From NCBI GenBank assembly GCA_910586865.1, contig CAJUIY010000039.1:1-16623 (forward strand): a DNA stretch of 16,623 bases, written 5' to 3'. Shown in pieces: positions 6,177 to 13,808 of the stretch (position 1 is its first letter; every line of letters starts with the position of its first letter). The DNA comes from an uncultured Bacilli bacterium (GTDB lineage Bacteria > Bacillota_I > Bacilli_A > RF39 > UBA660). The notes under the pieces are model-generated. The model searched no databases, was not told where the DNA came from, and saw only the letters and a list, made by a program, of their open reading frames with translations. The position numbers and the translations under genes are program-made.

Positions 6177-8357
6177 ATGAAAAAGATAGTATTAAAAATA
6201 GGTGGTATGACTTGTAGTGCTTGTTCCTATGGATTAGAAAAATACTTAAATAAACAGATAGGAGTAAAAAATGCGAATGTAAATTTAGTGTTATCGATTG
6301 CGACTATTGAATATGAAAATATAAACAGAAAAAAGCTAGAATGCTATATAAAAGAAGCTGGATTTGAAAGTTTAGGAGAATTTAAGGGAATAGATGACAT
6401 CGATACCAATAATGGTGATAAAGTAAAATTAATTTTATTAGGAATCTTTATTTTATTTATTATGTATGTGTCGATGGGGCATATGTTAAAATTACCTAGT
6501 ATTCCGTTTCTGAATCCTAGTTATCCAATTGTTTTGGCAACGATGATGTTGATTTCGGCTTTTGTGTTTTTATGGTATGGAGTAGATATCATAAAAAGTG
6601 GTATCAAGAATTTGCTCCATAAAATGCCTAACATGGATACCTTAGTAATGCTTAGTGTACTATTTAGTTTTCTATATAGTTTTTATGGGTATATCAACAT
6701 CATCTTGGGAAAAGGCGAATATTTGGGAAGTTTATATTTTGAATCAATTTGTATGGTTCTTTATTTTATTAAATTAGGAAGGTATATTGAAGATACCAGT
6801 AAAGATAAGACAAAAGAAGCTATTAAAAAATTAGTAACGATTACACCACAAAATGCGATTTTAAAAGTAGATGGTAAAGAAAAATCCGTATCCATAGATG
6901 AAGTGAAAAAAGAAGATTTATTAATCTGTAAATCGGGGAATAAAATGGCAGTAGATGGTGTGGTGGAAAAAGGAAAAGCTTATGTGGATGAAAGTTTTAT
7001 CACAGGAGAGAGTATTCCTGTACTAAAAGAAAAAGGTAGTAAGGTCATTGCAGGATCCATTAGTTATGATGGATATATCGAGTATAGAGCAAAAAAAATT
7101 GGAAGAGAAACCACGATATCTGAAATAGTAAAGCTAGTTGTTGGAGCAACAAATACCAAAAGTAAAATTCAAAAGTTAGCCGATAGAGTCAGTGGTTATT
7201 TTGTACCTGTTATTCTTACCCTTTCTATCTTAACCTTTCTAATACAATTATTATGTGGGGTATCGCTGGAAGAATCATTCCTTCATATGATTACGGTACT
7301 GGTAGTAGCTTGCCCCTGTGCTTTAGGACTTGCAGTACCATTAGTAGTTGTTGTAAGTAATGGACTATGTGCGAAAAAAGGATTATTCTTACGAAATAGC
7401 GAAGTTTTAGAAAAAGCAAGAGATATTGATACCATTGTACTGGATAAAACAGGTACGTTAACTTTTGGTAAATTAAATATATTTAAGTTTTTTAATTATT
7501 CAGAATATAAGGATAATGACTTATTAAATATGGTTGCTAATCTTGAAGAGAAATCCTCTCATCCAATTAGTACTGCATTTAAAGTAACCAATAAGCTTGG
7601 AGTAGGTGATTTTAAAATAATAAATGGTCTGGGTATCTATGGAAAGATAAGGAATAGGGAATATTATCTAGGAAATGATAAGGTATTATCAAAACAAAAA
7701 ATAAAAAATATCCATAAAAAAGATTATGATTACCTAGTTCAAAATGGATGTAGTATCATTTATGTTATTGAGGATAATGTTATAATTGGACTTATTGGAG
7801 TTCGCGATATTATAAGATTGGATATAAAGGATACGCTTCTTACTTTTAATCAAAAGAATATGGAAGTGGTTATGTTAACAGGAGATAATGAAGTAACTGC
7901 CAAAATAATTGCAAATGAACTTGGAATCACAAAAGTAATCGCAAACGTATTACCACAGGAGAAAGCAAAACATATCAAAAAACTAATGGATCAGGGTAAA
8001 AAAGTTATCATGGTTGGAGATGGAATCAATGATGCACCAGCACTAGTTAGTGCCACAATAGGAATTAGTGTAAATGATGGTACAGATATTGCTATGGATT
8101 CTGCAGATGTTATTCTAATGAATAATGATATGGCAAATATTTTAGACTTAATAACCATCAGTAAAGGTTCTTATCACATAATCAAACAAAATTTATTTTG
8201 GGCATTTTTCTATAATATTTGTATGATACCAATCGCTATGGGATTATTGCGTGATTTTGGTATTCATATGACACCTGCATTTGGAAGTATAGCGATGATT
8301 TGTAGTAGTTTAACTGTCGTATTAAATTCATTAAGATTTGGGAGAGTGAGAAAATGA
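6177..8357 (+). CDS. copA: Copper-exporting P1B-1 ATPase CopA
   Basis: A Cu+ exporter of 726 residues. One N-terminal HMA domain (GGMTCSAC, Cys13 and Cys16) is followed by TM helices, the actuator TGES, the channel motif ACPCALGLAVP (Cys379-Pro-Cys381), DKTGT with Asp423, SSHPIS, MLTGDN and GDGINDAP (Asp615). The C-terminal helices have YN (FYNICMIP) and MxxSS (MICSSLTVVLNSLR), the signature of Cu+ pumps. I chose ATG 6177, not the in-frame GTG 6168, because GGAAGG at 6163-6168 is correctly spaced for 6177 and overlaps the GTG. The stop TGA overlaps the next start (ATGA), so translation of the CopZ-like chaperone is coupled. It has its own promoter, so copper and Cd/Zn export may be separately controlled. 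Confidence 0.95.
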   Translation: MKKIVLKIGGMTCSACSYGLEKYLNKQIGVKNANVNLVLSIATIEYENINRKKLECYIKEAGFESLGEFKGIDDIDTNNGDKVKLILLGIFILFIMYVSMGHMLKLPSIPFLNPSYPIVLATMMLISAFVFLWYGVDIIKSGIKNLLHKMPNMDTLVMLSVLFSFLYSFYGYINIILGKGEYLGSLYFESICMVLYFIKLGRYIEDTSKDKTKEAIKKLVTITPQNAILKVDGKEKSVSIDEVKKEDLLICKSGNKMAVDGVVEKGKAYVDESFITGESIPVLKEKGSKVIAGSISYDGYIEYRAKKIGRETTISEIVKLVVGATNTKSKIQKLADRVSGYFVPVILTLSILTFLIQLLCGVSLEESFLHMITVLVVACPCALGLAVPLVVVVSNGLCAKKGLFLRNSEVLEKARDIDTIVLDKTGTLTFGKLNIFKFFNYSEYKDNDLLNMVANLEEKSSHPISTAFKVTNKLGVGDFKIINGLGIYGKIRNREYYLGNDKVLSKQKIKNIHKKDYDYLVQNGCSIIYVIEDNVIIGLIGVRDIIRLDIKDTLLTFNQKNMEVVMLTGDNEVTAKIIANELGITKVIANVLPQEKAKHIKKLMDQGKKVIMVGDGINDAPALVSATIGISVNDGTDIAMDSADVILMNNDMANILDLITISKGSYHIIKQNLFWAFFYNICMIPIAMGLLRDFGIHMTPAFGSIAMICSSLTVVLNSLRFGRVRK

Positions 8358-8560
8358 AAGAGATAGAATTAAAAATTGAAGGAATGAAATGTGAAGGATG
8401 TGTTAATAGAATAAAAAACGTTTTGTCTTCTATTAAAGGGATTAGTTCTTATGAACTTTCTTTAGAAGAAAAAACATTAACCTTAGAAGTAAAAAAAGAA
8501 AAGACGTTAGAAGAAGTAATAAAAAAAATAGAAGCATTAGATTTTCATATATCGAAATAG
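8354..8560 (+). CDS. copZ: CopZ-like copper chaperone (HMA domain)
   Basis: A single HMA domain of 68 residues, the normal length of CopZ. The metal loop is EGMKCEGC with Cys13 and Cys16; the Met before the first Cys is the copper-type signature. The start codon overlaps the copA stop (ATGA), which indicates coupled translation and a functional partnership: CopZ-type proteins pass Cu+ to the CopA pump and to copper-responsive repressors. The gene closes the metal block. The following 238 bases hold no gene. The order CopA then CopZ matches the copAZ arrangement of other Firmicutes. Whether it acts as chaperone or simply as cytoplasmic copper buffer cannot be told from sequence. Confidence 0.92.
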   Translation: MKEIELKIEGMKCEGCVNRIKNVLSSIKGISSYELSLEEKTLTLEVKKEKTLEEVIKKIEALDFHISK

Positions 8561-8798
8561 CCTATAGGTAGAAAAAATAAGATAATATCAATAGGAAAGG
8601 ATATTCATAACAACGAATAATAGTAATAGAATGATAACTTTATAAAAGAATCATAATGTATAAAAGGAATTTTTTTCTAATACTAAAAAAAGAAAAAAAG
8701 TAATAGTGGGTACCATTTAAAAGCATATCTATAAGATTTGCTTTATCAGGATACTATAAATGGAGTAAAGACTAGTAAGTGAAAAGTGAGGTTATAGG
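8561..8798 (+). other. Gene-free stretch after copZ
   Basis: No reading frame longer than about 15 codons was found. An imperfect hairpin AGCA-t-ATCT/AGAT-t-TGCT lies at about 8719-8740, without a T-run. GGATATTCATAAC near 8597-8610 loosely resembles sequence upstream of copA (ATTCATAAC near 6140). No convincing terminator for the copper genes was found. Confidence 0.4.
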
Positions 8799-9017
8799 AT
8801 GAGAAAATGTATGAGATGTAATGTAGAAATGGTAGAGGATTTAGATGTTAAAGTGGAAGGCGGAGCATACGGAATTAAAATTACACAACAGGGCATATTT
8901 AAAGACAATTTAGGAAAACTGAAATGTGCAGTATGTTCTGAATGCGGCTATACGGAACTCTATATTCAAGATACCAGTAAAATCAAAAAATTAATAATAG
9001 ATCAAAAAGAAAAGTAG
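8799..9017 (+). CDS. Zinc-ribbon protein of unknown function
   Basis: A small protein of 72 residues with two CxxC knuckles (Cys4/Cys7 in KCMRC and Cys46/Cys49 in VCSECG) that together make a zinc ribbon. Between them lie a conserved-looking VKVEGGAYGIKIT strand pair and a GIFKDNLGK turn. After the ribbon comes GYTELYIQD. This matches a common but uncharacterised family of Firmicute zinc-ribbon proteins sometimes annotated as nucleic-acid-binding. No TM or signal sequence is present. The ATG has a weak ribosome site (AGTGAGG, 8784-8790). Its TAG stop is followed immediately by a terminator-promoter module, so it is likely the last gene of its transcript. It is not demonstrably linked to copper handling despite its position. 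Confidence 0.75.
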   Translation: MRKCMRCNVEMVEDLDVKVEGGAYGIKITQQGIFKDNLGKLKCAVCSECGYTELYIQDTSKIKKLIIDQKEK

Positions 9018-9024
9018 TTTTATC

Positions 9025-9057
9025 GAGTAGATCATATTTAAGATTTACTCTTTTTTT
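9025..9057 (+). terminator. Terminator half of module copy 2
   Basis: GAGTAGATC (9025-9033) pairs with GATTTACTC (9042-9050; one G-U) around an eight-base loop, followed by seven Ts at 9051-9057. This is a clean Rho-independent terminator eight bases after the zinc-ribbon stop. Confidence 0.85.
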
Positions 9058-9065
9058 GATATAAT
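9037..9065 (+). promoter_or_regulatory. Promoter half of module copy 2
   Basis: The T-run of the terminator runs straight into TGATATAAT, giving a perfect TATAAT at 9060-9065. The only -35 candidate at 17 bases is TTTAAG (9037-9042), inside the hairpin. It would start transcription for the YccF gene. The same layout recurs at 1086-1131 and 14451-14485. Confidence 0.6.
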
Positions 9066-9123
9066 TAAAGAGAAAGAAAATAATAATCTGCCAAGATGGT
9101 AAAGTGATGAAGGAATGGGTGTT

Positions 9124-9483
9124 ATGAATTTTTTAGGGAACGTTTTATGGTTTGTTTTTGGAGGACTTTTTAGTGGACTTTCATGGATTTTGTCAGGTCT
9201 ATTATGGTGTATAACAATAGTAGGAATTCCTTATGGTAAGCAATGTTTTAAATTTGCATCCATGTCCTTTGCCCCATTTGGTAAAGAAATCGAATATGGT
9301 GGAGGAGTACCATCATTGCTTGCCAATTTAGTATGGATATTATTCTTTGGAATACCTATGGCATTAGAAAATTTAATATTCGGTTTTTTATGGTGTCTAA
9401 CGATAGTGGGAATTCCTTTTGGTATCCAGTTTTTTAAGATTGCAAAATTATCATTAGCACCTTTTGGAGCAAAAATAGCATAA
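9124..9483 (+). CDS. yccF: YccF domain membrane protein
   Basis: An integral membrane protein of 119 residues formed by two tandem YccF repeats. The repeat is plain to see: LLWCITIVGIPYGKQCFKFASMSFAPFGKEI in the first half and FLWCLTIVGIPFGIQFFKIAKLSLAPFGAKI in the second, each preceded by a Trp-rich hydrophobic helix. The family occurs widely in bacteria, and the E. coli member is an inner-membrane protein of unknown function. I prefer ATG 9124 to ATG 9115, since AAGGA (9110-9114) abuts 9115 but is well spaced for 9124. It lies directly behind a terminator-promoter module and 31 bases before the DUF3592-like gene, so the two probably share a transcript. Confidence 0.9.
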   Translation: MNFLGNVLWFVFGGLFSGLSWILSGLLWCITIVGIPYGKQCFKFASMSFAPFGKEIEYGGGVPSLLANLVWILFFGIPMALENLIFGFLWCLTIVGIPFGIQFFKIAKLSLAPFGAKIA

Positions 9484-9514
9484 TGAAATTATAATTCGGA
9501 AGAGAGGTAATATC

Positions 9515-9886
9515 GTGACGATACTCGGAATATTTTTATGTGTTATTTCCTTTGTTCTTATATACAAGCGATTGATTTATATATTTTTAGGGCAATGTGC
9601 AAAAGGTGTTATTATTGGATATGGTAGTCCAATTAAAAGTTATAAAGGTGTAGAATCATATCCTTATAAAGTTAAGTATCAGTATAACAATAAAGAATAT
9701 ATAGGATATTCGCTAGAAAGTATAACTACTTCTTATGATGATTTTCCAAACAAAAATTTACAAAGAGAAATCACTATTTATTTTAAAAAAGACAAACCAG
9801 AAGTGGTAACGATAAAAGAATTTCATGGTACACTAATTATTAGTATTATATTTTTAATATTAGGAATACTAGGTATTATTCTATAA
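9515..9886 (+). CDS. DUF3592-like membrane protein
   Basis: A protein of 123 residues with a hydrophobic segment at each end (about 3-22 and 105-123). Between them lies a beta-rich domain with the pattern GVESYPYKVKYQYNNKEYIGYS, then a short tail with YFKKDKPEVV. This matches the DUF3592 fold, in which two TM helices bracket a small extracytoplasmic domain. Its function is unknown. Translation begins at GTG 9515, with GAAGAGAGG at 9499-9507. It probably forms an operon with yccF. The junction after its stop contains AATTTGAAAGTGAGAT, identical to a stretch at 15734-15749. Confidence 0.65.
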   Translation: MTILGIFLCVISFVLIYKRLIYIFLGQCAKGVIIGYGSPIKSYKGVESYPYKVKYQYNNKEYIGYSLESITTSYDDFPNKNLQREITIYFKKDKPEVVTIKEFHGTLIISIIFLILGILGIIL

Positions 9887-9896
9887 TTCCAATTAG

Positions 9897-9912
9897 AATT
9901 TGAAAGTGAGAT
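9897..9912 (+). repeat. AATTTGAAAGTGAGAT leader repeat, copy 1
   Basis: This 16-mer, containing the ribosome-site-like GAAAGTGAG, precedes the flavodoxin gene. It recurs exactly at 15734-15749 before an unrelated 47-residue membrane protein. It is preceded here by CAATTAG, a likely degenerate form of the AATTACAATT box. Confidence 0.6.
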
Positions 9913-9919
9913 AGAAAAT

Positions 9920-10444
9920 ATGGAAAAAGGTATAATAATTTATCAATCAAAGTATGGTGCAACAAAAAAGTATGTAGATTGGCTAATGGAAGAAACAAAA
10001 TTTGATTGTGTCGAGACACAAAACGCAAAGATAAAAGATGTTTGTAAATACAATACCATAATTTTATGTGGTGGAATTTATGCTTCTGGTATAGCAGGTT
10101 TATCATTTTTAAGAAAAAATTATGAGATATTAAAAAACAAAAAAATAGCTATATTTTGTGTGGGGGCATCTCCATTTGAAGAACAGGCATTTAATGAAGT
10201 TAAAGCACATAATCTGAAAGAAGATTTAAAAAATATTCCTACATTTTATGGTAGAGGTGCTTGGGATGAAGAAAATATGACTTTTAAAGATAGAACTCTA
10301 TGCAAGATGTTACAAAAGTGGGTAGCAAAGAAAGATCCAAACACTTATGAGCCTTGGATGAAAGCATTGATGAGCACAATTGGAGAAAAATGCGATTGGA
10401 CGAATAAGGAATATCTAAAACCATTGTTAAATTATATTAACTAG
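9920..10444 (+). CDS. Flavodoxin-domain protein (HemG-like)
   Basis: A protein of 174 residues with a flavodoxin-like fold predicted to bind FMN. The N-terminal phosphate-binding loop is IIYQSKYGATKKY (residues 6-18). A second strand and loop, IILCGGIYASGIAGLSFL, matches the family's FMN ring-binding region, and KKIAIFCVGAS is the next strand. The C-terminal half (FYGRGAWDEENMTFKDRTLC, then KMLQKW) resembles the Flavodoxin_5 group that includes menaquinone-dependent protoporphyrinogen oxidase HemG. No haem-synthesis genes are nearby, and many Firmicute members have no assigned substrate, so I call only the domain. The ATG is preceded by the shared GAAAGTGAGAT leader, giving a modest ribosome site. 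A 55-residue gene follows after 30 bases. Confidence 0.85.
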   Translation: MEKGIIIYQSKYGATKKYVDWLMEETKFDCVETQNAKIKDVCKYNTIILCGGIYASGIAGLSFLRKNYEILKNKKIAIFCVGASPFEEQAFNEVKAHNLKEDLKNIPTFYGRGAWDEENMTFKDRTLCKMLQKWVAKKDPNTYEPWMKALMSTIGEKCDWTNKEYLKPLLNYIN

Positions 10445-10474
10445 CAAATGATCATTTAGAATTGAGGCGAAATT

Positions 10475-10642
10475 ATGAATAATGAAATGGAAACAGTTAT
10501 TGAAAAATTCAAAGAAGTAAGATCTATATTAAAAGATTTTGATAATAGAGATGAAGCAATAGAATATTTAGTTAAGGAAACAAAATTATCAAAAGAAGAA
10601 TGTTCCACTGCTTATGATATGATAATAAAAATGGAAGATTAA
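10475..10642 (+). CDS. Small helical protein of unknown function
   Basis: A 55-residue open frame, acidic and predicted to be all-helical (ETVIEKFKEVRSILKDF, NRDEAIEYLVKETK, LSKEECSTAYDMIIKMED). The last part resembles a UBA- or L7/L12-like three-helix bundle, but I do not recognise a family. The ATG follows GAGGCG (10464-10469) with a spacing of five bases. The codon pattern matches its neighbours. It lies 30 bases after the flavodoxin gene and may share its transcript. The leader ATTTAGAATTGAG resembles ATTTAGAATGGAG before the gene at 15929. Confidence 0.6.
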   Translation: MNNEMETVIEKFKEVRSILKDFDNRDEAIEYLVKETKLSKEECSTAYDMIIKMED

Positions 10643-10914
10643 ATTATGATGAATGGAGCAAATCGTATTTATTTTCTCTTTTTTTACTTATAGGAAAATA
10701 AATTTTATGTACTTTATATGCTTTTTTTATTTTTGATGATACAATAAAAAAGAAAGGATTCGTTTCTGTTTATTTTAAATAATGAAATGATAAGGATTAG
10801 AGAATTATGACAAAAATAAATATACTTTTTCTAAATCAAGGTAATACAAGATTCAAAAAGTATGATTAAGTAAGGAAATAAATAGAAAGAGTTATCCATA
10901 ACAATTGAGGAGGA
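10643..10914 (+). other. Gene-free stretch with two AT-rich hairpins
   Basis: No gene is seen. TTTTTTATT and AATAAAAAA form a symmetrical hairpin at about 10722-10752 that could terminate in both directions. ATACTTTTT (10822-10830) and AAAAAGTAT (10855-10863), with an inner ATC/GAT pair, form a second inverted repeat just upstream of the next gene, a possible operator or terminator. GAGGAGGA at 10907-10914 is the next gene's ribosome site. Confidence 0.5.
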
Positions 10915-10920
10915 ATGAAT

Positions 10921-11196
10921 ATGTATTTGTTGATAAAGGTTTTTATCATTGTTTTCTGTGTAGGCGGGGTGTCGTATTTGATTTTTATGAATACAAAATA
11001 TAAAAAGGATACTTTGACTTCAAAAGAAGATATTCTAAATTATTTTAAAGAACACCATGCAACCTCTATAGAAAATGGAATAAAAATAAAAGATTTACCA
11101 ACGCATATTGCAAAGAACCCTTATCTGTTAATGATGGTAAAGGATAAGACGCTTGTCTTTAAAAAAGGAAAATACTATTTAAATAATGATAGATAA
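10921..11196 (+). CDS. Single-TM protein with small cytoplasmic domain
   Basis: A protein of 91 residues. The N-terminal hydrophobic helix is at about 2-24 (YLLIKVFIIVFCVGGVSYLIF) and is followed by a basic stop-transfer stretch (NTKYKKD), which suggests a cytoplasmic C-terminal domain. That domain (SKEDILNYFKEHH ... GIKIKDLPTHIAKNPYLLMM ... DKTLVFKKGKYYLN) has a helix-helix-helix-beta-hairpin pattern like a small winged helix, and no family is recognised. ATG 10921 is preferred over ATG 10915, because the strong GAGGAGGA (10907-10914) touches 10915 but sits at the right distance from 10921. It is probably transcribed alone. Confidence 0.7.
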   Translation: MYLLIKVFIIVFCVGGVSYLIFMNTKYKKDTLTSKEDILNYFKEHHATSIENGIKIKDLPTHIAKNPYLLMMVKDKTLVFKKGKYYLNNDR

Positions 11197-11274
11197 ATTT
11201 AGGAATCACTCAAGTTTTGCTTCGTGTTAAAAAATACTTTTACATTATAAAATAAGTGTGAAAGGAGAAATATT

Positions 11275-11994
11275 ATGAATCAAGAAAAAATAGGAAAGTT
11301 TATTTCTGAATGCAGAAAATCAAAAAAAATAACACAATCACAATTAGCAGAACAATTAGGAGTTACAGATCGTTCTGTTAGTAATTGGGAAAATGGTAAA
11401 AATATGCCAGACTTATCCTTATGGAAACCTCTATGTGAAATTCTTCATATTACAATAAACGAATTATTAAGTGGTGAGAAAATAAAGGAGGGGAATAATC
11501 AAGAAAAATGGGAAGAGAATATGATGAACACGATCGATTATTCTAGTAAAAAAATGAAGCAGAAAAATCAAATGATTGGTTTCATACTACTATTATCTGG
11601 AGTGTTTATTAGTACATTAGGATTAATGGCATTTCATCCTGATAGTCATTCTTGTTCTTTCAGTATTATAATAGGTATTTTACTTTCTACTATCGGTTTC
11701 TTTCCATTAATAAAGTCAAAATCCAGTCTTAAAAACTTTATTTTTACAGTTTTATTTTTTCTAGGATATATGGGAATGATTCTATGTTTAGATTATGTAG
11801 GAGTTTCTTATAATAAAAGACCTCCTATATTTTCAACAACAATTACTACAATAGATGATACCATTTATTATGATACCTTTTTCTATGATGTGGTAAGATG
11901 CCATAAGAACACGAAAAAGGAAACATTTAAGATTATAAAAAATCAAAAACATGATAACGAAACAATTATCAATATTTGTAAAGAAAAATTCTAA
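11275..11994 (+). CDS. XRE-family regulator with membrane domain
   Basis: A protein of 239 residues. Residues 5-65 form a classic Cro/C1 helix-turn-helix (ITQSQLAEQLGVTDRSVSNW with the following ENGKNMPDLS). A charged linker leads to three hydrophobic segments at about 100-120, 128-146 and 154-176, then a polar tail. HTH-TM proteins of this kind are common in Clostridia and Erysipelotrichia, where a membrane-held domain may signal to the DNA-binding part; the ligand and target genes are unknown. The ATG has AAAGGAG at 11261-11267. An imperfect inverted repeat (CTTTTACA at 11237, TGTGAAAG at 11257) overlaps the ribosome site, so autoregulation is possible but unproven. Confidence 0.85.
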   Translation: MNQEKIGKFISECRKSKKITQSQLAEQLGVTDRSVSNWENGKNMPDLSLWKPLCEILHITINELLSGEKIKEGNNQEKWEENMMNTIDYSSKKMKQKNQMIGFILLLSGVFISTLGLMAFHPDSHSCSFSIIIGILLSTIGFFPLIKSKSSLKNFIFTVLFFLGYMGMILCLDYVGVSYNKRPPIFSTTITTIDDTIYYDTFFYDVVRCHKNTKKETFKIIKNQKHDNETIINICKEKF

Positions 11995-12053
11995 TTTTTA
12001 AAGGAGCAGAAACAAAATATTATTTAGTTAAAATAAAAAAGAGGTGTATCGTA

Positions 12054-12260
12054 ATGAGTAAATATGAGCCATTATGGAGATATTTAAAAGAAAATAGTAA
12101 GGAAAACTATAAATTATCTTATGAAGAAATTAAAAATATTTTAGGATTTGATATCGACCATTCCTTTCTAACTTATAAGAAAGAATCAAAGGAATATGGA
12201 TATGAAGTTGGAAAGATATCGATGAAAGAAAAAACTATTCTTTTTAAGAGAATAGTATAA
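12054..12260 (+). CDS. Small DUF7662-like protein
   Basis: A soluble protein of 68 residues with the pattern MSKYEPLWRYLKE, then LSYEEIKNILGFDIDHSFLTYKK and YEVGKISMKEKTILFKR. This motif set (KYEPLW, a helix ending ILGF-x-h-DHSFL, a final EVGKISMKEKTI strand) marks a small family spread through Firmicutes and other bacteria, which I associate with DUF7662. Its function is unknown. The ATG is preceded by GAGGTG (12042-12047). It lies 59 bases after the regulator. No membrane or signal sequence is present. The family name is from memory and less certain than the domain's conservation. Confidence 0.65.
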   Translation: MSKYEPLWRYLKENSKENYKLSYEEIKNILGFDIDHSFLTYKKESKEYGYEVGKISMKEKTILFKRIV

Positions 12261-12363
12261 TTTTTTGAAAAAGTATGAGATAGCAAAACACACTTTGAAA
12301 AAATTGAGGAAGGTGATTTATTGATTTTTTAGAAAAATAGTAATGAAAAAAGAAGGATGTTTT

Positions 12364-13392
12364 ATGGATATTGAAAATGAGATTTTTAAAAGAACAAGAA
12401 TAAAGATAGATACTTTAATTCCTTATGGGTTTACGAAAAGTGAAAATGTTTACAATTATTCAAAAATCTTTATGAATAGTTTTAAAGCAGACATTGTAAT
12501 TAATGAGCAAGGAGTTGTTAAGGGGAAAGTATATGATTTGAATGTAGGTGATGAATATCTTAACTTTCGTATTGAAAATTCAGTAGGCGAATTTGTAAAT
12601 AGTGTTCGTGAAGAGTATAAAAGTATTTTAAAAGATATTAGAAAACATTGCTTTGAAAAACTTTATTTCATGACAGAACAAGCAAATAGAATTACTAAGA
12701 AAATAATAGATAAATACAATGATGAACCAGAGTTTGCTTGGGAAAAATTTCCTGGATATGGAATTTTTAGAAATCCAAATAACGAAAAATGGTATGGACT
12801 TATTTTGAATATTGAGAAGAGTAAAATCGATAAAGAAAGTACAGGAGAAGTAGAAGTTATTAATGTAAAATTAGAAGATAAAAAAATACCAGATTTATTA
12901 AAGAAAAAAGGATTTTATCCGTCCTATCATATGAACAAAAAGAATTGGGTTACCATTATTTTAGATAATACATTAACAGATGAAGAGGTAATGGAGTGTG
13001 TTAGGATTAGTCATCAGTATACAGAAACACTAGATGAATGGATTATTCCTGCAAACCCAAAATACTATGATGTTATCAATTGTTTTAACGATAAAGATAT
13101 GATAGAATGGAAACAATCGAATGATATTAAAGTAGGAGATAAAATTTATTTATATGTTGCTAACCCATATTCTGCTATTCTTTATCAGTGTGAAGCAATC
13201 GAAGTAAATATTCCTTATAACTATAAGGATAAAAATATATCAATGAATCGTGTTATGAAAATTAAATTATTAGAAAGATATGATGAAAGAAAATATACTT
13301 TATCTAAATTAAAGGAATATGGTATTAAGGCAATAAGGGGATCAAGGCGTATGCCAGAAAAGTTGAGCAAGGAAATAAATAAAAGTAACTAA
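12364..13392 (+). CDS. MmcQ/YjbR protein with C-terminal EVE/PUA-like domain
   Basis: A protein of 342 residues with three parts. Residues 1-95 form a mixed domain (VYDLNVGDEYLNFRIENSVG). Residues about 96-220 match MmcQ/YjbR, a CyaY-like fold often annotated as DNA-binding (FAWEKFPGYGIFRNPNNEKW, then GFYPSYHMNKKNWVTIIL with TDEEVMECVRISHQYT). Residues about 225-330 look like an EVE/ASCH (PUA-superfamily) domain (EWIIPANPKYYDVINCF, VGDKIYLYVANPYSAILYQC and a closing LKEYGIKAIRGSRRMP), a fold known to bind modified nucleic-acid bases. I chose ATG 12364, not ATG 12343, since AGAAGGA (12350-12356) sits correctly only for 12364. The fusion suggests nucleic-acid recognition, but the role is unknown. 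Its stop is followed by the AATTACAATT linker. Confidence 0.8.
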   Translation: MDIENEIFKRTRIKIDTLIPYGFTKSENVYNYSKIFMNSFKADIVINEQGVVKGKVYDLNVGDEYLNFRIENSVGEFVNSVREEYKSILKDIRKHCFEKLYFMTEQANRITKKIIDKYNDEPEFAWEKFPGYGIFRNPNNEKWYGLILNIEKSKIDKESTGEVEVINVKLEDKKIPDLLKKKGFYPSYHMNKKNWVTIILDNTLTDEEVMECVRISHQYTETLDEWIIPANPKYYDVINCFNDKDMIEWKQSNDIKVGDKIYLYVANPYSAILYQCEAIEVNIPYNYKDKNISMNRVMKIKLLERYDERKYTLSKLKEYGIKAIRGSRRMPEKLSKEINKSN

Positions 13393-13394
13393 TT

Positions 13395-13404
13395 AATTAC
13401 AATT
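13395..13404 (+). repeat. AATTACAATT linker, copy 3
   Basis: The core of the linker box lies just after the TAA of the MmcQ/YjbR gene and before the ribosome site AAAAGGAG of the next gene. The flanking ATTGAAAAGGAG resembles the ATTTGAAAGTGAG that follows the box at 15727. Confidence 0.6.
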
Positions 13405-13422
13405 GAAAAGGAGATAGATTTT

Positions 13423-13779
13423 ATGGCAAGAGTAGTAAAAAATAAAGAATTAGTAAATACAAGATTAGCAACTAATTATGGAGGATGGATGTACTGTGAT
13501 CAGTGTAATGAAAATATAGGTTATTTATGTTATGCAACTTATGATAGATTAGAATTAAAATATAAATGTAATTGTGGAAGTACTGGTAGTATATTATTAG
13601 ATTTTGAAGATAGTAAATTAGGAAAAAATGGTAGTGATGAATTGGTTACGATAAAAAATAGATTTTGTTGTCCAAAAGATAAAGAACCTTTAATTACCAT
13701 ATTAGAGAAAAAAGTGTCAAATTATGAAATGAAAATCACTTGTAAATCTTGTGAAAGTATTTATAAAAAAGTGAAATAA
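13423..13779 (+). CDS. Cys-rich zinc-binding protein, unknown family
   Basis: A protein of 118 residues with nine cysteines. Cys25/Cys28 (YCDQCN), Cys36 and Cys49/Cys51 (KCNCG) suggest one metal site. Cys82/Cys83 (FCCPKD) and Cys107/Cys110 (TCKSC) suggest a second, a zinc ribbon formed by residues about 80-115. The spacing implies two zinc-stabilised beta modules and no catalytic motif. No TM or signal sequence is present. The ATG follows AAAAGGAG (13406-13413). The gene lies between the MmcQ/YjbR-EVE fusion and the GyrI-like gene, with spacers of about 30 bases on each side, so the three may form one transcript. I do not recognise the family. Confidence 0.65.
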   Translation: MARVVKNKELVNTRLATNYGGWMYCDQCNENIGYLCYATYDRLELKYKCNCGSTGSILLDFEDSKLGKNGSDELVTIKNRFCCPKDKEPLITILEKKVSNYEMKITCKSCESIYKKVK

Positions 13780-13808
13780 ATGATAATTAGAAAGAGAGTT
13801 GAAAAGAT

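Noticed and set aside
8355..8357. TGA as tryptophan (mycoplasma-type code)
   Set aside because: Trp is TGG throughout and no long gene contains internal TGA. The only TGA stop is a classic ATGA overlap between copA and copZ.
10646..10693. Fifteen-codon frame after the 55-residue gene
   Set aside because: It lacks a ribosome site, is too short, and reads into AT-rich non-coding sequence.
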